A DNA stretch of 10,432 bases from the NCBI GenBank assembly GCA_017411235.1, contig JAFPMR010000190.1, forward strand, positions 1-10,432, given 5' to 3'. Shown piece by piece: positions 1 through 7,358 of this stretch. Origin of the DNA: Bacilli bacterium. GTDB lineage: Bacteria > Bacillota_I > Bacilli_A > RF39 > UBA660. The notes under the pieces were generated by a model. It saw nothing but the letters and a program-made list of their open reading frames with translations, made no database searches and was not told the DNA's origin. How positions within the stretch are numbered: the stretch's first letter is position 1; each line of letters starts with the position of its first letter. A program made the position numbers and the translations under genes.

Positions 1-478
1 ATGCCATTGCAATACCAAAATCAGTTATTTTTATTTGACCATCATCTTTAATCATAATATTCTGAGGTTTTAAATCTCTATGAATAATATATGAATCATG
101 AGCAACTGATAAACCATCAGCAATCTGACTCATAATATCTACAACTTCTGAAGTAGTAAGTTTTCCTCTCTTCTTCAAAAGATCTTTTAAATTCTTACCT
201 TCAATATATTCCATAACAATGAAATATTGACCATTATCTTCACCTACATCATAAACTTCTACAATATTAGGATGAGATAAACTTGATGCATTTAAAGCTT
301 CTCTTTGAAATCTTCTAACAAACTTTTCATCATTAGATAAATCTCCACGAAGAACTTTAACTGCTACATCACGGTCAAGTATAGTGTCATAAGCTAAATA
401 AACATTAGCCATACCACCTTCACCGATAGATTTAATTATTTGATATCTATCGTTGATTTTTTGACCTTTCATTATCAT
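1..478 (-). CDS. pknB: PknB/PrkC-type serine/threonine protein kinase, N-terminal part (cut by window edge)
   Basis: This is the first 159 residues of a Hanks-type Ser/Thr kinase that continues beyond the left edge. Translating the minus strand shows the glycine-rich loop GEGGMANVYLA, the ATP-anchoring lysine in VAVKVL, the catalytic loop HRDLKPQN and the DFG metal-binding motif followed by IA. In this family the kinase domain is normally followed by a membrane helix and extracellular PASTA repeats that sense muropeptides; none of that can be seen here. I chose the ATG at 478 because it overlaps the stp stop codon (ATGA) and sits 7 nt after a good AGAGGTG site; a second ATG at 472 is in frame but 13 nt from that site. 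It is the last visible gene of the rlmN-stp unit, and the phosphatase before it is its expected antagonist. The family call is firm; the PASTA architecture is assumed. Confidence 0.95.
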   Translation of the reverse strand, partial: MIMKGQKINDRYQIIKSIGEGGMANVYLAYDTILDRDVAVKVLRGDLSNDEKFVRRFQREALNASSLSHPNIVEVYDVGEDNGQYFIVMEYIEGKNLKDLLKKRGKLTTSEVVDIMSQIADGLSVAHDSYIIHRDLKPQNIMIKDDGQIKITDFGIAMA

Positions 479-1224
479 TCTTCTTCACCTCTTTCACGAA
501 GTAAATAAGCAATTGATATATTATCAGTTCCGCCTCTAGCATTACTCTTACGAATTAGTTTAACAACTTGTTCTTCCATTTCTAATTCTTCATCATTTAG
601 AACTTTTTCAATTTGTTCTTTAGTAAGCATAGAAGTTAAACCATCACTACATAATAAAATACCATCGTAATCAGTGTTTTCTACATCAAAAACATCTAAC
701 TCAGCTTTTTCACTACTTCCTAAAGCTTTCATTAAAACATTACGTTTTGGATGATACTTAGCTTCCTCTTCAGTTAAATCTCCTGCAGCTACTAATAGAT
801 TAACTAATGTATGATCTTTAGTTACTTTAGTTAATTTACCATTCTTAAGTACAAATCCAGAAGAATCTCCTATATTACCAAATAATAAATAATCTTTAGT
901 TACTAAAGCCATAACTGTAGTTGTACCCATTCCCATACTTTCAGGATGTTCTTTAGTATAATCAAGAATTTCTTGATTAATCTCACTAATATTATCTCTC
1001 ATCCAGTTAATAGCATCTAACTTCTCACCCATTGATGGTAACTCAGTAAACTTTTTACCCATATGGTTAACAGAAATAGAACTAGCTACTTCACCAGCAC
1101 GATGTCCACCCATACCATCTGCGACAATAAGTAAGTATTCATCATTTTCATTTTTTAGTATAGTAACAGAATCTTCATTATGATCTCTTACTTTACCAGA
1201 ATCAGTTAAATAAAATGTCTTCAT
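475..1224 (-). CDS. stp: PP2C-family serine/threonine phosphatase (Stp/PrpC)
   Basis: This 249-residue protein has the usual length and motifs of the cytoplasmic Mn/Mg-dependent phosphatases that reverse PknB/PrkC phosphorylation. Visible motifs are RDHNED (about 13-18), the metal-binding ADGMGGH (about 35-41), the GDS motif (about 119-121), CSDGLT (about 192-197) and GTDNIS (about 232-237). The common GDSR motif here reads GDSS. The frame is open further upstream, but the ATG at 1224 gives the typical N-terminus MKTFYLTDSG, lies one base after the rlmN stop, and has AGAGGTG four bases before that stop-start junction. The gene is therefore probably translated by coupling to rlmN. Its TGA stop overlaps the kinase start and is followed in frame by TAA and TGA. 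The identification is secure. Confidence 0.96.
   Translation of the reverse strand: MKTFYLTDSGKVRDHNEDSVTILKNENDEYLLIVADGMGGHRAGEVASSISVNHMGKKFTELPSMGEKLDAINWMRDNISEINQEILDYTKEHPESMGMGTTTVMALVTKDYLLFGNIGDSSGFVLKNGKLTKVTKDHTLVNLLVAAGDLTEEEAKYHPKRNVLMKALGSSEKAELDVFDVENTDYDGILLCSDGLTSMLTKEQIEKVLNDEELEMEEQVVKLIRKSNARGGTDNISIAYLLRERGEEE
486..492 (-). promoter_or_regulatory. Ribosome binding site deciding the kinase start
   Basis: AGAGGTG lies inside the last codons of stp, 7 nt before the ATG at 478 and 13 nt before the ATG at 472. The spacing favours the upstream ATG, which overlaps the stp stop codon, and suggests translational coupling of phosphatase and kinase. Confidence 0.7.
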
Positions 1225-1225
1225 C

Positions 1226-2242
1226 TTACACCTCTTTACTTCTAAGTTGTCCACAAGCAGCATCTATATTACTTCCAAACTCTTTTCTTATTGTAACATT
1301 TATGCCTTTCTTCTTTAGAACATCATAGAATTTCATAACTACACTCTTATCAGCTCTTTTAAATTCAATATGATTTGTTTCATTATATGGTATTAAATTA
1401 ACATAAACATTCATACCTCTTAAAAGCGCTGCTAATTCAGTAGCTTGGATTTCATTATCATTTATATCTTTCAACATAATATATTCAATAGTAACTCTTC
1501 TATTAGTCTTATTGATATATTCCTTAACAACCTCTATTAATTCTTTTAAATCATAAGCCTTATTAATTGGCATCAATTTATTTCTTAATTGACTATTCGG
1601 AGCATGTAGTGAAATAGCTAGATTAATTTGCAATTCTTCATTCATCAAATCTTTAATCTTTGGTACTACTCCACATGTTGATAGTGTAATATGTCTTGCT
1701 CCAATTTGAATACCTTTGGCATCATTAATTATTTTAATAAAATTCATTACGTTATCATAATTATCTAATGGTTCACCAATTCCCATTATGACAACGCTTG
1801 ATATTCTTTTCTTAATATCTTCTTCTACTAGTAGTATTTGTTCAACCATCTCGTAACTTTCAAGATCTCTTACCTTTTTAAGTCTACCAGATTCACAAAA
1901 AGCACATCCCATGTTGCAACCTACTTGACTACTAACACATATCGACAAACCATAATCATGTTCCATCAATACTGCTTCAACATAGTTGCCATCTTTTAAT
2001 TCAAACAAATACTTTTTTGTTAACTTATCTTCTTGTTTTTTCTTAATGGATATCATTTCAAAAGTAAAATCTTCTTTTAATTTATCTTGTAAATCTTTTT
2101 TGATATTACTCATCTCTTCGAAGGACTTTATTTTTTTCTGATAAACCCATTCAAATACTTGGGTAGCTTTAAACTTTTTATCATTAATAGATAAGAAATA
2201 GTTTTCTAAATCTGCCCTTTTAATACCATATATATTCATCAT
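1226..2242 (-). CDS. rlmN: Dual-specificity 23S rRNA/tRNA adenine C2 methyltransferase RlmN
   Basis: RlmN is a radical SAM enzyme that methylates C2 of A2503 in 23S rRNA and of A37 in some tRNAs. The protein (338 residues) has the cluster motif CNMGCAFC with cysteines near 109, 113 and 116. A conserved Cys at about 102 lies in CVSSQVGC. The catalytic, methyl-carrying Cys lies at about 330 in DAACGQL near the C-terminus. GIGEPLDN and STCGVVPKI are also typical. The frame is open up to 2275, but that start would lie inside the promoter -10 box. I chose the ATG at 2242, 5 nt after AGGTG; the adjacent ATG at 2239 is equally possible and gives MNIYGIK. It is first in a unit with stp and pknB, an order common in Bacillota. 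The distinction from Cfr (C8 methylation) rests on the gene neighbourhood and overall motif fit. Confidence 0.97.
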   Translation of the reverse strand: MMNIYGIKRADLENYFLSINDKKFKATQVFEWVYQKKIKSFEEMSNIKKDLQDKLKEDFTFEMISIKKKQEDKLTKKYLFELKDGNYVEAVLMEHDYGLSICVSSQVGCNMGCAFCESGRLKKVRDLESYEMVEQILLVEEDIKKRISSVVIMGIGEPLDNYDNVMNFIKIINDAKGIQIGARHITLSTCGVVPKIKDLMNEELQINLAISLHAPNSQLRNKLMPINKAYDLKELIEVVKEYINKTNRRVTIEYIMLKDINDNEIQATELAALLRGMNVYVNLIPYNETNHIEFKRADKSVVMKFYDVLKKKGINVTIRKEFGSNIDAACGQLRSKEV

Positions 2243-2258
2243 AATTACACCTATTGTC

Positions 2259-2267
2259 ATTATATCA
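2259..2267 (-). promoter_or_regulatory. Extended -10 promoter of rlmN-stp-pknB
   Basis: The minus strand reads TATGATATAAT, with TATAAT at 2264-2259 and the TG of an extended -10 at 2267-2266. No good -35 is seen at 17 or 18 bp (TGCTTT or GTGCTT). Transcription would start near 2252-2254, leaving a leader of only about 10-12 nt with AGGTG (2252-2248) at its very 5' end. Confidence 0.65.
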
Positions 2268-2312
2268 TAAAACAAGTGAGTAAAGCACTATTTTAAACAC
2301 TTAAATAGATAG

Positions 2313-2337
2313 AAAAAACACATTTTTAAATGTGTTT
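2313..2337 (-). terminator. Intrinsic terminator of the 247-residue membrane protein gene
   Basis: A 10-bp inverted repeat (AAACACATTT with its complement, 2316-2325 and 2328-2337) has a very short central loop, so the innermost pairs probably open. It is followed on the minus strand by a run of six T (2318-2313). The stem begins inside the TAA stop codon (2338-2336). Confidence 0.75.
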
Positions 2338-3079
2338 ACACTTCTTCTTCAAAGACAAAACGATTTTTCTCTTTTATATTTCCAACAATATTGAAAGAAT
2401 TAACTACTAAGAATATTACACAGAATACAATAATAGCATATTTAAATAACTCTATTGTTTTAACATTTACTGTTTCGGTAATAATTCCTTTAGAAACATA
2501 TCCTTTAATAGTAGATGTTATTCTATTAACAATTAAAAAATAAACATATATAACACCTAAGAACAAACCTGCATTAACCACTAAAGCAAATACAGAATAA
2601 ATATAAGTTCCTATCTTACTTAAATAATTGTTAATAAAACGACTCTTAACAATAATATTGAAAACAAATAACACTAGTATACAAGTACCAAATAACATAC
2701 CAGAAAGTATTAAAAAACATCTCTTAACACTAGAATTATATTGTTCCAAATTATATGATTCTAACTTTGGAAATAAATTAATATCAACTTTACTAAACTT
2801 AATAGCTAAATATCCAGCTAATGCTGTAATACCAATAACCATAACTAAGATAAATAAAGTAGTAAAACAAATCTTTACTATTCCTACTTCTTTTTTAACA
2901 TGACCATAACTCATACCAGCATCTCTAATTGGTGATGGATTATACTCATAGGAAGTAGGTTCTAGATTTAAACTACCTAAGTTATCATCTCCAAGTGTTC
3001 CTAAATGTTGGACTTGGTCATCAGTAGACATACCATTTATTGTAACTGTATTTTTCTTTTCAACTTCAACAAATCCCAC
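2336..3079 (-). CDS. Hypothetical four-helix membrane protein with a cytoplasmic-type N-terminal tail
   Basis: I do not recognise this 247-residue protein. Its first 65 or so residues are polar, with Gly, Asp, Asn and Leu, and have no signal peptide. Four strongly hydrophobic segments follow at about 70-94, 121-144, 160-184 and 211-233, with basic residues after helix 2 (KSRF) and an acidic end (FEEEV). With four helices both ends should lie on the same side of the membrane, probably the cytoplasm. The start is GTG at 3079, 7 nt after AGAGGTG. The gene has its own extended -10 promoter and its own terminator, so it is a single-gene unit between the 802-residue protein gene and rlmN. Helix spacing closely resembles that of the membrane protein at 6620-7327. 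The coding call is strong; the function is unknown. Confidence 0.88.
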   Translation of the reverse strand: MGFVEVEKKNTVTINGMSTDDQVQHLGTLGDDNLGSLNLEPTSYEYNPSPIRDAGMSYGHVKKEVGIVKICFTTLFILVMVIGITALAGYLAIKFSKVDINLFPKLESYNLEQYNSSVKRCFLILSGMLFGTCILVLFVFNIIVKSRFINNYLSKIGTYIYSVFALVVNAGLFLGVIYVYFLIVNRITSTIKGYVSKGIITETVNVKTIELFKYAIIVFCVIFLVVNSFNIVGNIKEKNRFVFEEEV

Positions 3080-3104
3080 TTACGAACACCTCTCTATCAT
3101 AAAC

Positions 3105-3113
3105 ATTATAACA
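3105..3113 (-). promoter_or_regulatory. Extended -10 promoter of the 247-residue membrane protein gene
   Basis: The minus strand reads TATGTTATAAT, with TATAAT at 3110-3105 and TG at 3113-3112. The -35 position (about 3128-3133, GAACTC) falls inside the hairpin of the preceding terminator and does not match the consensus. The expected transcript starts near 3098, about 19 nt before the GTG start codon. Confidence 0.65.
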
Positions 3114-3114
3114 T

Positions 3115-3141
3115 AAAAAAAAGAAAAGAGTTCTTTTCTTT
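3115..3141 (-). terminator. Intrinsic terminator after the 802-residue protein gene
   Basis: A 9-bp stem (AAAGAAAAG with CTTTTCTTT, 3141-3133 and 3128-3120) with an AACT loop is followed by a run of eight T (3122-3115). The first two stem bases are the last two bases of the TAA stop codon (3142-3140). The stem is AU-rich, so its strength may be modest. Confidence 0.75.
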
Positions 3142-5548
3142 ATGCAAATACAAGTCCTCTGATAACATCTTCGGTAGCTTGTAATGTAGCACTCTTTCCT
3201 TTTCCTTTAATTTCACTAAGTATTTTATCAATAACATAATTATCAGTACTAATATTTAACTTCTTAAATAAGTTAGAAACAACTTCTGCATTACCAGTTG
3301 ATAATGCTGCATATATTAAGCATACATTCATTTCATTATCTGCTAATGATGTCGAATTAACTTTATTACCTACTGTATTTAAAAGTCCTGTAATCTTAGT
3401 AAGCATAGCAGCAGCTTCTGGTCCTAAAGTTCCAAACACTCTCTTTAAAACTGCATTAGTAATTTGCTTACCATGTTCTTTACCTTTACTATAAACCTCA
3501 TCCAAGAATAATGAGTGATCTGCTAAATAACTTAAGAAATATTCTTCTTCATAATCTTGAATACTTTTTTCTCCTCTACCATTAATAACACTATCTATTA
3601 ATTTTTGGAGACCTTCTACAGCATCAATAGAACCATCTTTAAGTCCTGAAACATAAGACATAAACAAGTTCTTTTCAGAATCCGTTAGATACTTTTCTAT
3701 TTCTTTATAGATTACTTCTATTCTAGCATTGACATTAGCTTCTCTATAGAAAGCTTCATATTCATCAGGAGTTGGCCAAATAGCTTTTTCCATATCACGT
3801 AGATTTTCATAGTTTGCTCTATATTGATCAGGAGTAAAGACATCACCATATCTTAAGAATTCTCTAGCGAAGTCATCATTAACACCTCGTTCTAGTAAAA
3901 CATTATAGAATTCTGAAACAAAGCTTTCTCTATCTCCTTCAAATCTATCCATTTTATCAATACGTTTTTTAACATTTTTACGAGCAGTTCTTCTATTACT
4001 TAAATCTTCCATATATTTTTTATATGCTTCTGCTTTATCTTCTTCACCTATTTTTACTAAATATAAATAATAAATAATTTCTTTAGAAGAAGCTTCATCA
4101 AATCCAGCAAGTTCATATTGTGTCTGTTCTTCACTTGACCTAGTTCTCATAAATCTTTCATAGTAATCAATAAAATCTTGATCATATATATACTCTAAAG
4201 AATCATGATGTTCTATTTTATTTAAAGCATCTTTCCTTATACTATTATATTCATCATAATCAGTTTTTAATTTATTTAAAGCATCATTTATTTGTGAAGC
4301 ATTCATTGTCATTAAGCTTTCTATTTCTTCTTTAGAATAACCATATCTATCCACAAAATCTTCATCAGATAAAGAATTAACATCTTTCTTAATAGTTTCC
4401 TCTCTAACACTATCTAAAGGGAAATATCTTAATGTTTTATCTTTCTTATCTATTATATCTAATTCACGTAATGCATCATTAAGTCTTTGTCTTAACACTA
4501 AAACATATTTATTTAAAGATTCTTTATCATCAATATAATAACTAGAATCACCAAGACCATATTCAACATAATCTTCTTTGCCTTCATAATATGTTCCATC
4601 TACAAAATCATTTTGAATATAGTGCTCTTCTTTTATTTCTTCATATGTCTTACCAGTAATACTCTCTATAAAATACTTAATTTCATCTAAATAAGCATTT
4701 AACATTTCTTCATTTTCTAAGAAATAAACACCAGCTTCATAAGAATAAAGATCAATATCATATAAATCTTCAAAACGATCAGTTTCTTCCATGTATTCTA
4801 GATATTTTTGTACTATCTCTTCTTCACTTAAATCTTCACCATTATACCAAGCAAGTGCATCTTCTTTAACTTGAGAATTAATTTCAGCAATATCTCCGTG
4901 TTCTTCTAATATTCTTTCATATTCATATAAACGATTTTCAATATCTAAACACTCTTTAATTAAATTACATGCATTCTCTTCATCAGAATATTCATCAGTA
5001 TTCTTAAATATTACATCCAAGTCTTCATTAATATCTTTTATCTCTTTACTTATTTCACTTAATTTATTCTGAATTTCATCAAAAGTAAACTGTTGATCAT
5101 CAGGATAATGCTCCTTAATATAGTTTTCATATGCTTCCTTATATTCAGGAGAATTCTCATCCAATGGTGGATCAATATAAGACAACGCCATTCTCACATT
5201 AGAATCAACATCATTATATCTTTGATATTCTTTTTTTAATGATTCTAATCTAGACTTCAATTCATCAGCAATTCTAATAATTTCTTCTACTCTTAGTTCA
5301 CCTAATACTACTCCAGACTTCAATACTCCTTCATAAGAATATGAACCACTAGTAATATAGTCATTATCCATATTACTTAAATCAATTTCTTCAACTACAT
5401 TTTGAGTGGCATTATCATAAGTAGCCAATGAACTAGTATTAAGATTTTGATTATTATTAGACCATAAAGAAGAAGCAGCATTAGTGTTAATGCTACTACT
5501 ATATTTTGAATTATTAGTACTATTATTGTCAAATGCAAAACTCGTCAT
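3140..5548 (-). CDS. Large acidic helical (coiled-coil-like) hypothetical protein, 802 residues
   Basis: I do not recognise this protein. The first 55 or so residues are rich in Ser, Asn and Thr and look disordered, with no signal peptide and no membrane helix. From about residue 85 to 690 it is rich in Glu, Asp, Lys and Tyr, with long stretches that look helical or coiled-coil. Residues about 690-732 form the only markedly less polar part (around FGTLGPEAAAMLTKI). The last 70 residues look like a small helical domain. The ATG is preceded by AAGGGGGAT with 5 nt spacing. It lies 18 nt after the zinc-ribbon gene and is the last gene of its unit, so it is probably made together with the two membrane proteins. 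It could be a cytoplasmic scaffold or structural partner, or a protein exported without a classical signal. Neither can be decided here. Confidence 0.9.
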   Translation of the reverse strand: MTSFAFDNNSTNNSKYSSSINTNAASSLWSNNNQNLNTSSLATYDNATQNVVEEIDLSNMDNDYITSGSYSYEGVLKSGVVLGELRVEEIIRIADELKSRLESLKKEYQRYNDVDSNVRMALSYIDPPLDENSPEYKEAYENYIKEHYPDDQQFTFDEIQNKLSEISKEIKDINEDLDVIFKNTDEYSDEENACNLIKECLDIENRLYEYERILEEHGDIAEINSQVKEDALAWYNGEDLSEEEIVQKYLEYMEETDRFEDLYDIDLYSYEAGVYFLENEEMLNAYLDEIKYFIESITGKTYEEIKEEHYIQNDFVDGTYYEGKEDYVEYGLGDSSYYIDDKESLNKYVLVLRQRLNDALRELDIIDKKDKTLRYFPLDSVREETIKKDVNSLSDEDFVDRYGYSKEEIESLMTMNASQINDALNKLKTDYDEYNSIRKDALNKIEHHDSLEYIYDQDFIDYYERFMRTRSSEEQTQYELAGFDEASSKEIIYYLYLVKIGEEDKAEAYKKYMEDLSNRRTARKNVKKRIDKMDRFEGDRESFVSEFYNVLLERGVNDDFAREFLRYGDVFTPDQYRANYENLRDMEKAIWPTPDEYEAFYREANVNARIEVIYKEIEKYLTDSEKNLFMSYVSGLKDGSIDAVEGLQKLIDSVINGRGEKSIQDYEEEYFLSYLADHSLFLDEVYSKGKEHGKQITNAVLKRVFGTLGPEAAAMLTKITGLLNTVGNKVNSTSLADNEMNVCLIYAALSTGNAEVVSNLFKKLNISTDNYVIDKILSEIKGKGKSATLQATEDVIRGLVFA

Positions 5549-5566
5549 GATATCCCCCTTATAATA

Positions 5567-6604
5567 CTAAGCCTCTACAGCTCCACTACTAGGTTTTGAA
5601 GATGAACCTTGAGAACTTCCTCCTTGAGAACTTCCTCCAGATGGTTTTTGAGTACTTCCTCCTTGAGAAGAACTTCCACTAGATTGTGAACCACTAGAAG
5701 TTCCCTTAACTCTAGCATTATCAATAACAGAGCCTAGTTCTGCTATAACATCACTATTAGTTTTATAACCAAGATTAAATATTGTTACTTGGAATGTAGC
5801 TGAACTATTTAATCTAGTAATTGCATACATAGCATCCATATTATTTAAAATACCATTGAAAATAATCCATTTTCTATTACCAATAGTTTGCTCTTGATAA
5901 GATTGTACAGCAAACCCTACACCATTTAAGTATTCTTTAAAATCATCCATAGATGCTTTAGCAGATTCATAAGAAACAGAATTCATAATTGTATATACAA
6001 ATTGTACTTTATTAGTGTAATCAATAGAAATACCCATTCCATCTTGGAAATTTGTTTCGTAATTAGAAGGGAATGTAAAAATATATGATCCTATTTCAAT
6101 ATCAGTAGAAGTTTGTACTTCTTCTTTAGGTGCTGTTCCAGGTTCAGTTGAAGTTCCAGGACTACTTCCAGGATCTTCTGCTTTAACAGTTGAATCTTGT
6201 TTTGCAGCACTTTCCTTAATTGATTTTGTTTCACTTGGATGTAATTTCTTCATTAAAAGAATTCCACCAAAAGTAGCTACAACTGCAATTAAGATAACAA
6301 CTAATGCTAAAGTAAGATTACTATTCTTCTTAGCAGAAAGCATTTGTTGTCTTAACATCATATATTCTTGTTGATTAATATTATTTTGAATTTGTTGTTG
6401 TTGAGTTTGAGCAGCCATTGCTTGTGCTTGAGCATGCTCTTGTGCAGCTCTTTGAGCGGCAGCCTTTTCCTGTTCAGTTGGAGTTTGAGTCTTTCCTCCA
6501 CCCTTACTCACTTGATTAAGAGTGTTTTCTTTAACTTTTTCTCCACAGTTCTTACAACTAGTCTCATTTTCATCTAGAATATTACCGCACTTTGGACATT
6601 CCAT
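5567..6604 (-). CDS. Zinc-ribbon membrane protein with extracytoplasmic domain and Ser/Gly-rich tail
   Basis: The protein (345 residues) starts directly with a zinc ribbon: CPKC at 3-6 and CKNC at 17-20. A Gln/Ala-rich stretch follows (about 45-80), then one membrane helix at about 96-118. After a Ser/Thr/Pro/Lys linker comes a folded region at about 167-298. The end (about 302-345) is Ser/Gly/Gln low-complexity. The topology is probably zinc ribbon inside and folded domain outside. The folded part opens with a strand-like YIFTFPSNY, with a helix at ESAKASMDDFKEYL and further strands. This recalls the PsbP/Mog1-like fold, but only as a suggestion. The ATG at 6604 was preferred to the GTG at 6613 because GGGTG is 6 nt before the ATG. 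It is the middle gene of the three-gene unit, 15 nt after the first gene. The function is unknown. Confidence 0.9.
   Translation of the reverse strand: MECPKCGNILDENETSCKNCGEKVKENTLNQVSKGGGKTQTPTEQEKAAAQRAAQEHAQAQAMAAQTQQQQIQNNINQQEYMMLRQQMLSAKKNSNLTLALVVILIAVVATFGGILLMKKLHPSETKSIKESAAKQDSTVKAEDPGSSPGTSTEPGTAPKEEVQTSTDIEIGSYIFTFPSNYETNFQDGMGISIDYTNKVQFVYTIMNSVSYESAKASMDDFKEYLNGVGFAVQSYQEQTIGNRKWIIFNGILNNMDAMYAITRLNSSATFQVTIFNLGYKTNSDVIAELGSVIDNARVKGTSSGSQSSGSSSQGGSTQKPSGGSSQGGSSQGSSSKPSSGAVEA
5607..5636 (-). repeat. 15-bp perfect tandem repeat (two copies) in the Ser/Gly-rich tail
   Basis: The plus-strand unit CCTTGAGAACTTCCT occurs twice in tandem, and a degenerate relative lies at about 5651-5668. 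It encodes the SSQGG-type repeats at the C-terminus of the zinc-ribbon protein. On the coding strand the repeats carry AGGAGG (5624-5619 and 5663-5658) and GGAGG (5638-5634). Confidence 0.8.
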
Positions 6605-6619
6605 ACTAATCACCCGTTT

Positions 6620-7327
6620 CTAGTAAAAAATATTACTTTGATTAGAAGCATCTTGAGGTTGTGGTGCAACCTGAGGACTTGCTCCCTGATTATACATTAT
6701 CTGATTTGCTTGTATTACCTTCATTAAGTATTTTTTATTAACAGAATCAGCTGTCATAATTGTAATATAAATACCTAAAACACCACCTATAGGAAATACT
6801 ATTAAAACTACCTTAGGAAGTATTTCTGTCTTTTTTACTCCCTCATTAAAATATCCTTTTTCATCTGCTTTATTCTCTTGAATAACAGCATTATATTTAA
6901 CATATTGATTTACTGCATTTGTATATAAATGATAGTAGTATCCACCGAATAATAAAGTATATATTACTACATATCCACACAAGATTAATTTATATTTTTT
7001 TAAATCAACCAGGTTCATATAAGAGCCCTTAAAACGATCTCTAATTGCTAGGAAGAATACAATTGGTATCGCAATTCCTCCAAGAACAATACGACATATT
7101 GAATAACTTAATACATTAGAAAAATAATCTGGAATAGATAATTCATTTTCTAACAATTCTTGGAATCTTACAGAAGTATTTAAACCAATTATTTTGGTGA
7201 ACAAAAATAATAAAACTCCTGTAACTAAAGATACCCCTATTGCAAATATAATTATACTTATTAGAGACATCATAGATTGGTAAAGAATTGAGCCTTCTTT
7301 TTTATTCAAATCAAGATTGTTATTCAT
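6620..7327 (-). CDS. Hypothetical four-helix membrane protein
   Basis: I do not recognise this 235-residue protein. It has a short polar N-terminus and four hydrophobic segments at about 21-44, 74-95, 112-135 and 168-192. A basic loop follows helix 2 (RDRFK), and the polar Gln/Pro/Asn-rich tail (about 208-235) ends in NIFY. Both ends are probably cytoplasmic. The open frame extends to 7357, but that ATG would lie upstream of the expected transcription start. The ATG at 7327 is preceded by AAGGTG at a short spacing and was chosen. It is the first gene of a three-gene unit with the zinc-ribbon protein and the 802-residue protein, and follows the ftsZ terminator. Its helix spacing matches the 247-residue membrane protein downstream. 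The function is unknown. Confidence 0.88.
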   Translation of the reverse strand: MNNNLDLNKKEGSILYQSMMSLISIIIFAIGVSLVTGVLLFLFTKIIGLNTSVRFQELLENELSIPDYFSNVLSYSICRIVLGGIAIPIVFFLAIRDRFKGSYMNLVDLKKYKLILCGYVVIYTLLFGGYYYHLYTNAVNQYVKYNAVIQENKADEKGYFNEGVKKTEILPKVVLIVFPIGGVLGIYITIMTADSVNKKYLMKVIQANQIMYNQGASPQVAPQPQDASNQSNIFY

Positions 7328-7358
7328 GCCACACCTTCTTACCTTCTCTACTATCATA

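Noticed and set aside
1225..1263. Extension of Stp to an upstream start at 1263
   Set aside because: It would overlap the end of rlmN by 38 bases, lacks a ribosome site and adds residues not found in the family; the ATG at 1224 has a good site.
2243..2275. N-terminal extension of RlmN to the ATG at 2275
   Set aside because: The extension overlaps the TATAAT box and would lie upstream of the expected transcription start; the residues are not typical of RlmN.
2628..2903. Plus-strand open frame of 91 codons
   Set aside because: It lies antisense inside the 247-residue membrane protein gene, and its product looks like the reverse shadow of hydrophobic codons, with no own ribosome site or promoter seen.
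6368..6577. Plus-strand open frame of 69 codons, rich in Leu and Ser
   Set aside because: It is the antisense shadow of the Gln/Ala-rich stretch of the zinc-ribbon gene; the composition is explained by the opposite strand.
7328..7357. Extension of the 235-residue membrane protein to the ATG at 7357
   Set aside because: That ATG lies upstream of the expected transcription start from the extended -10 promoter, and no ribosome site precedes it.
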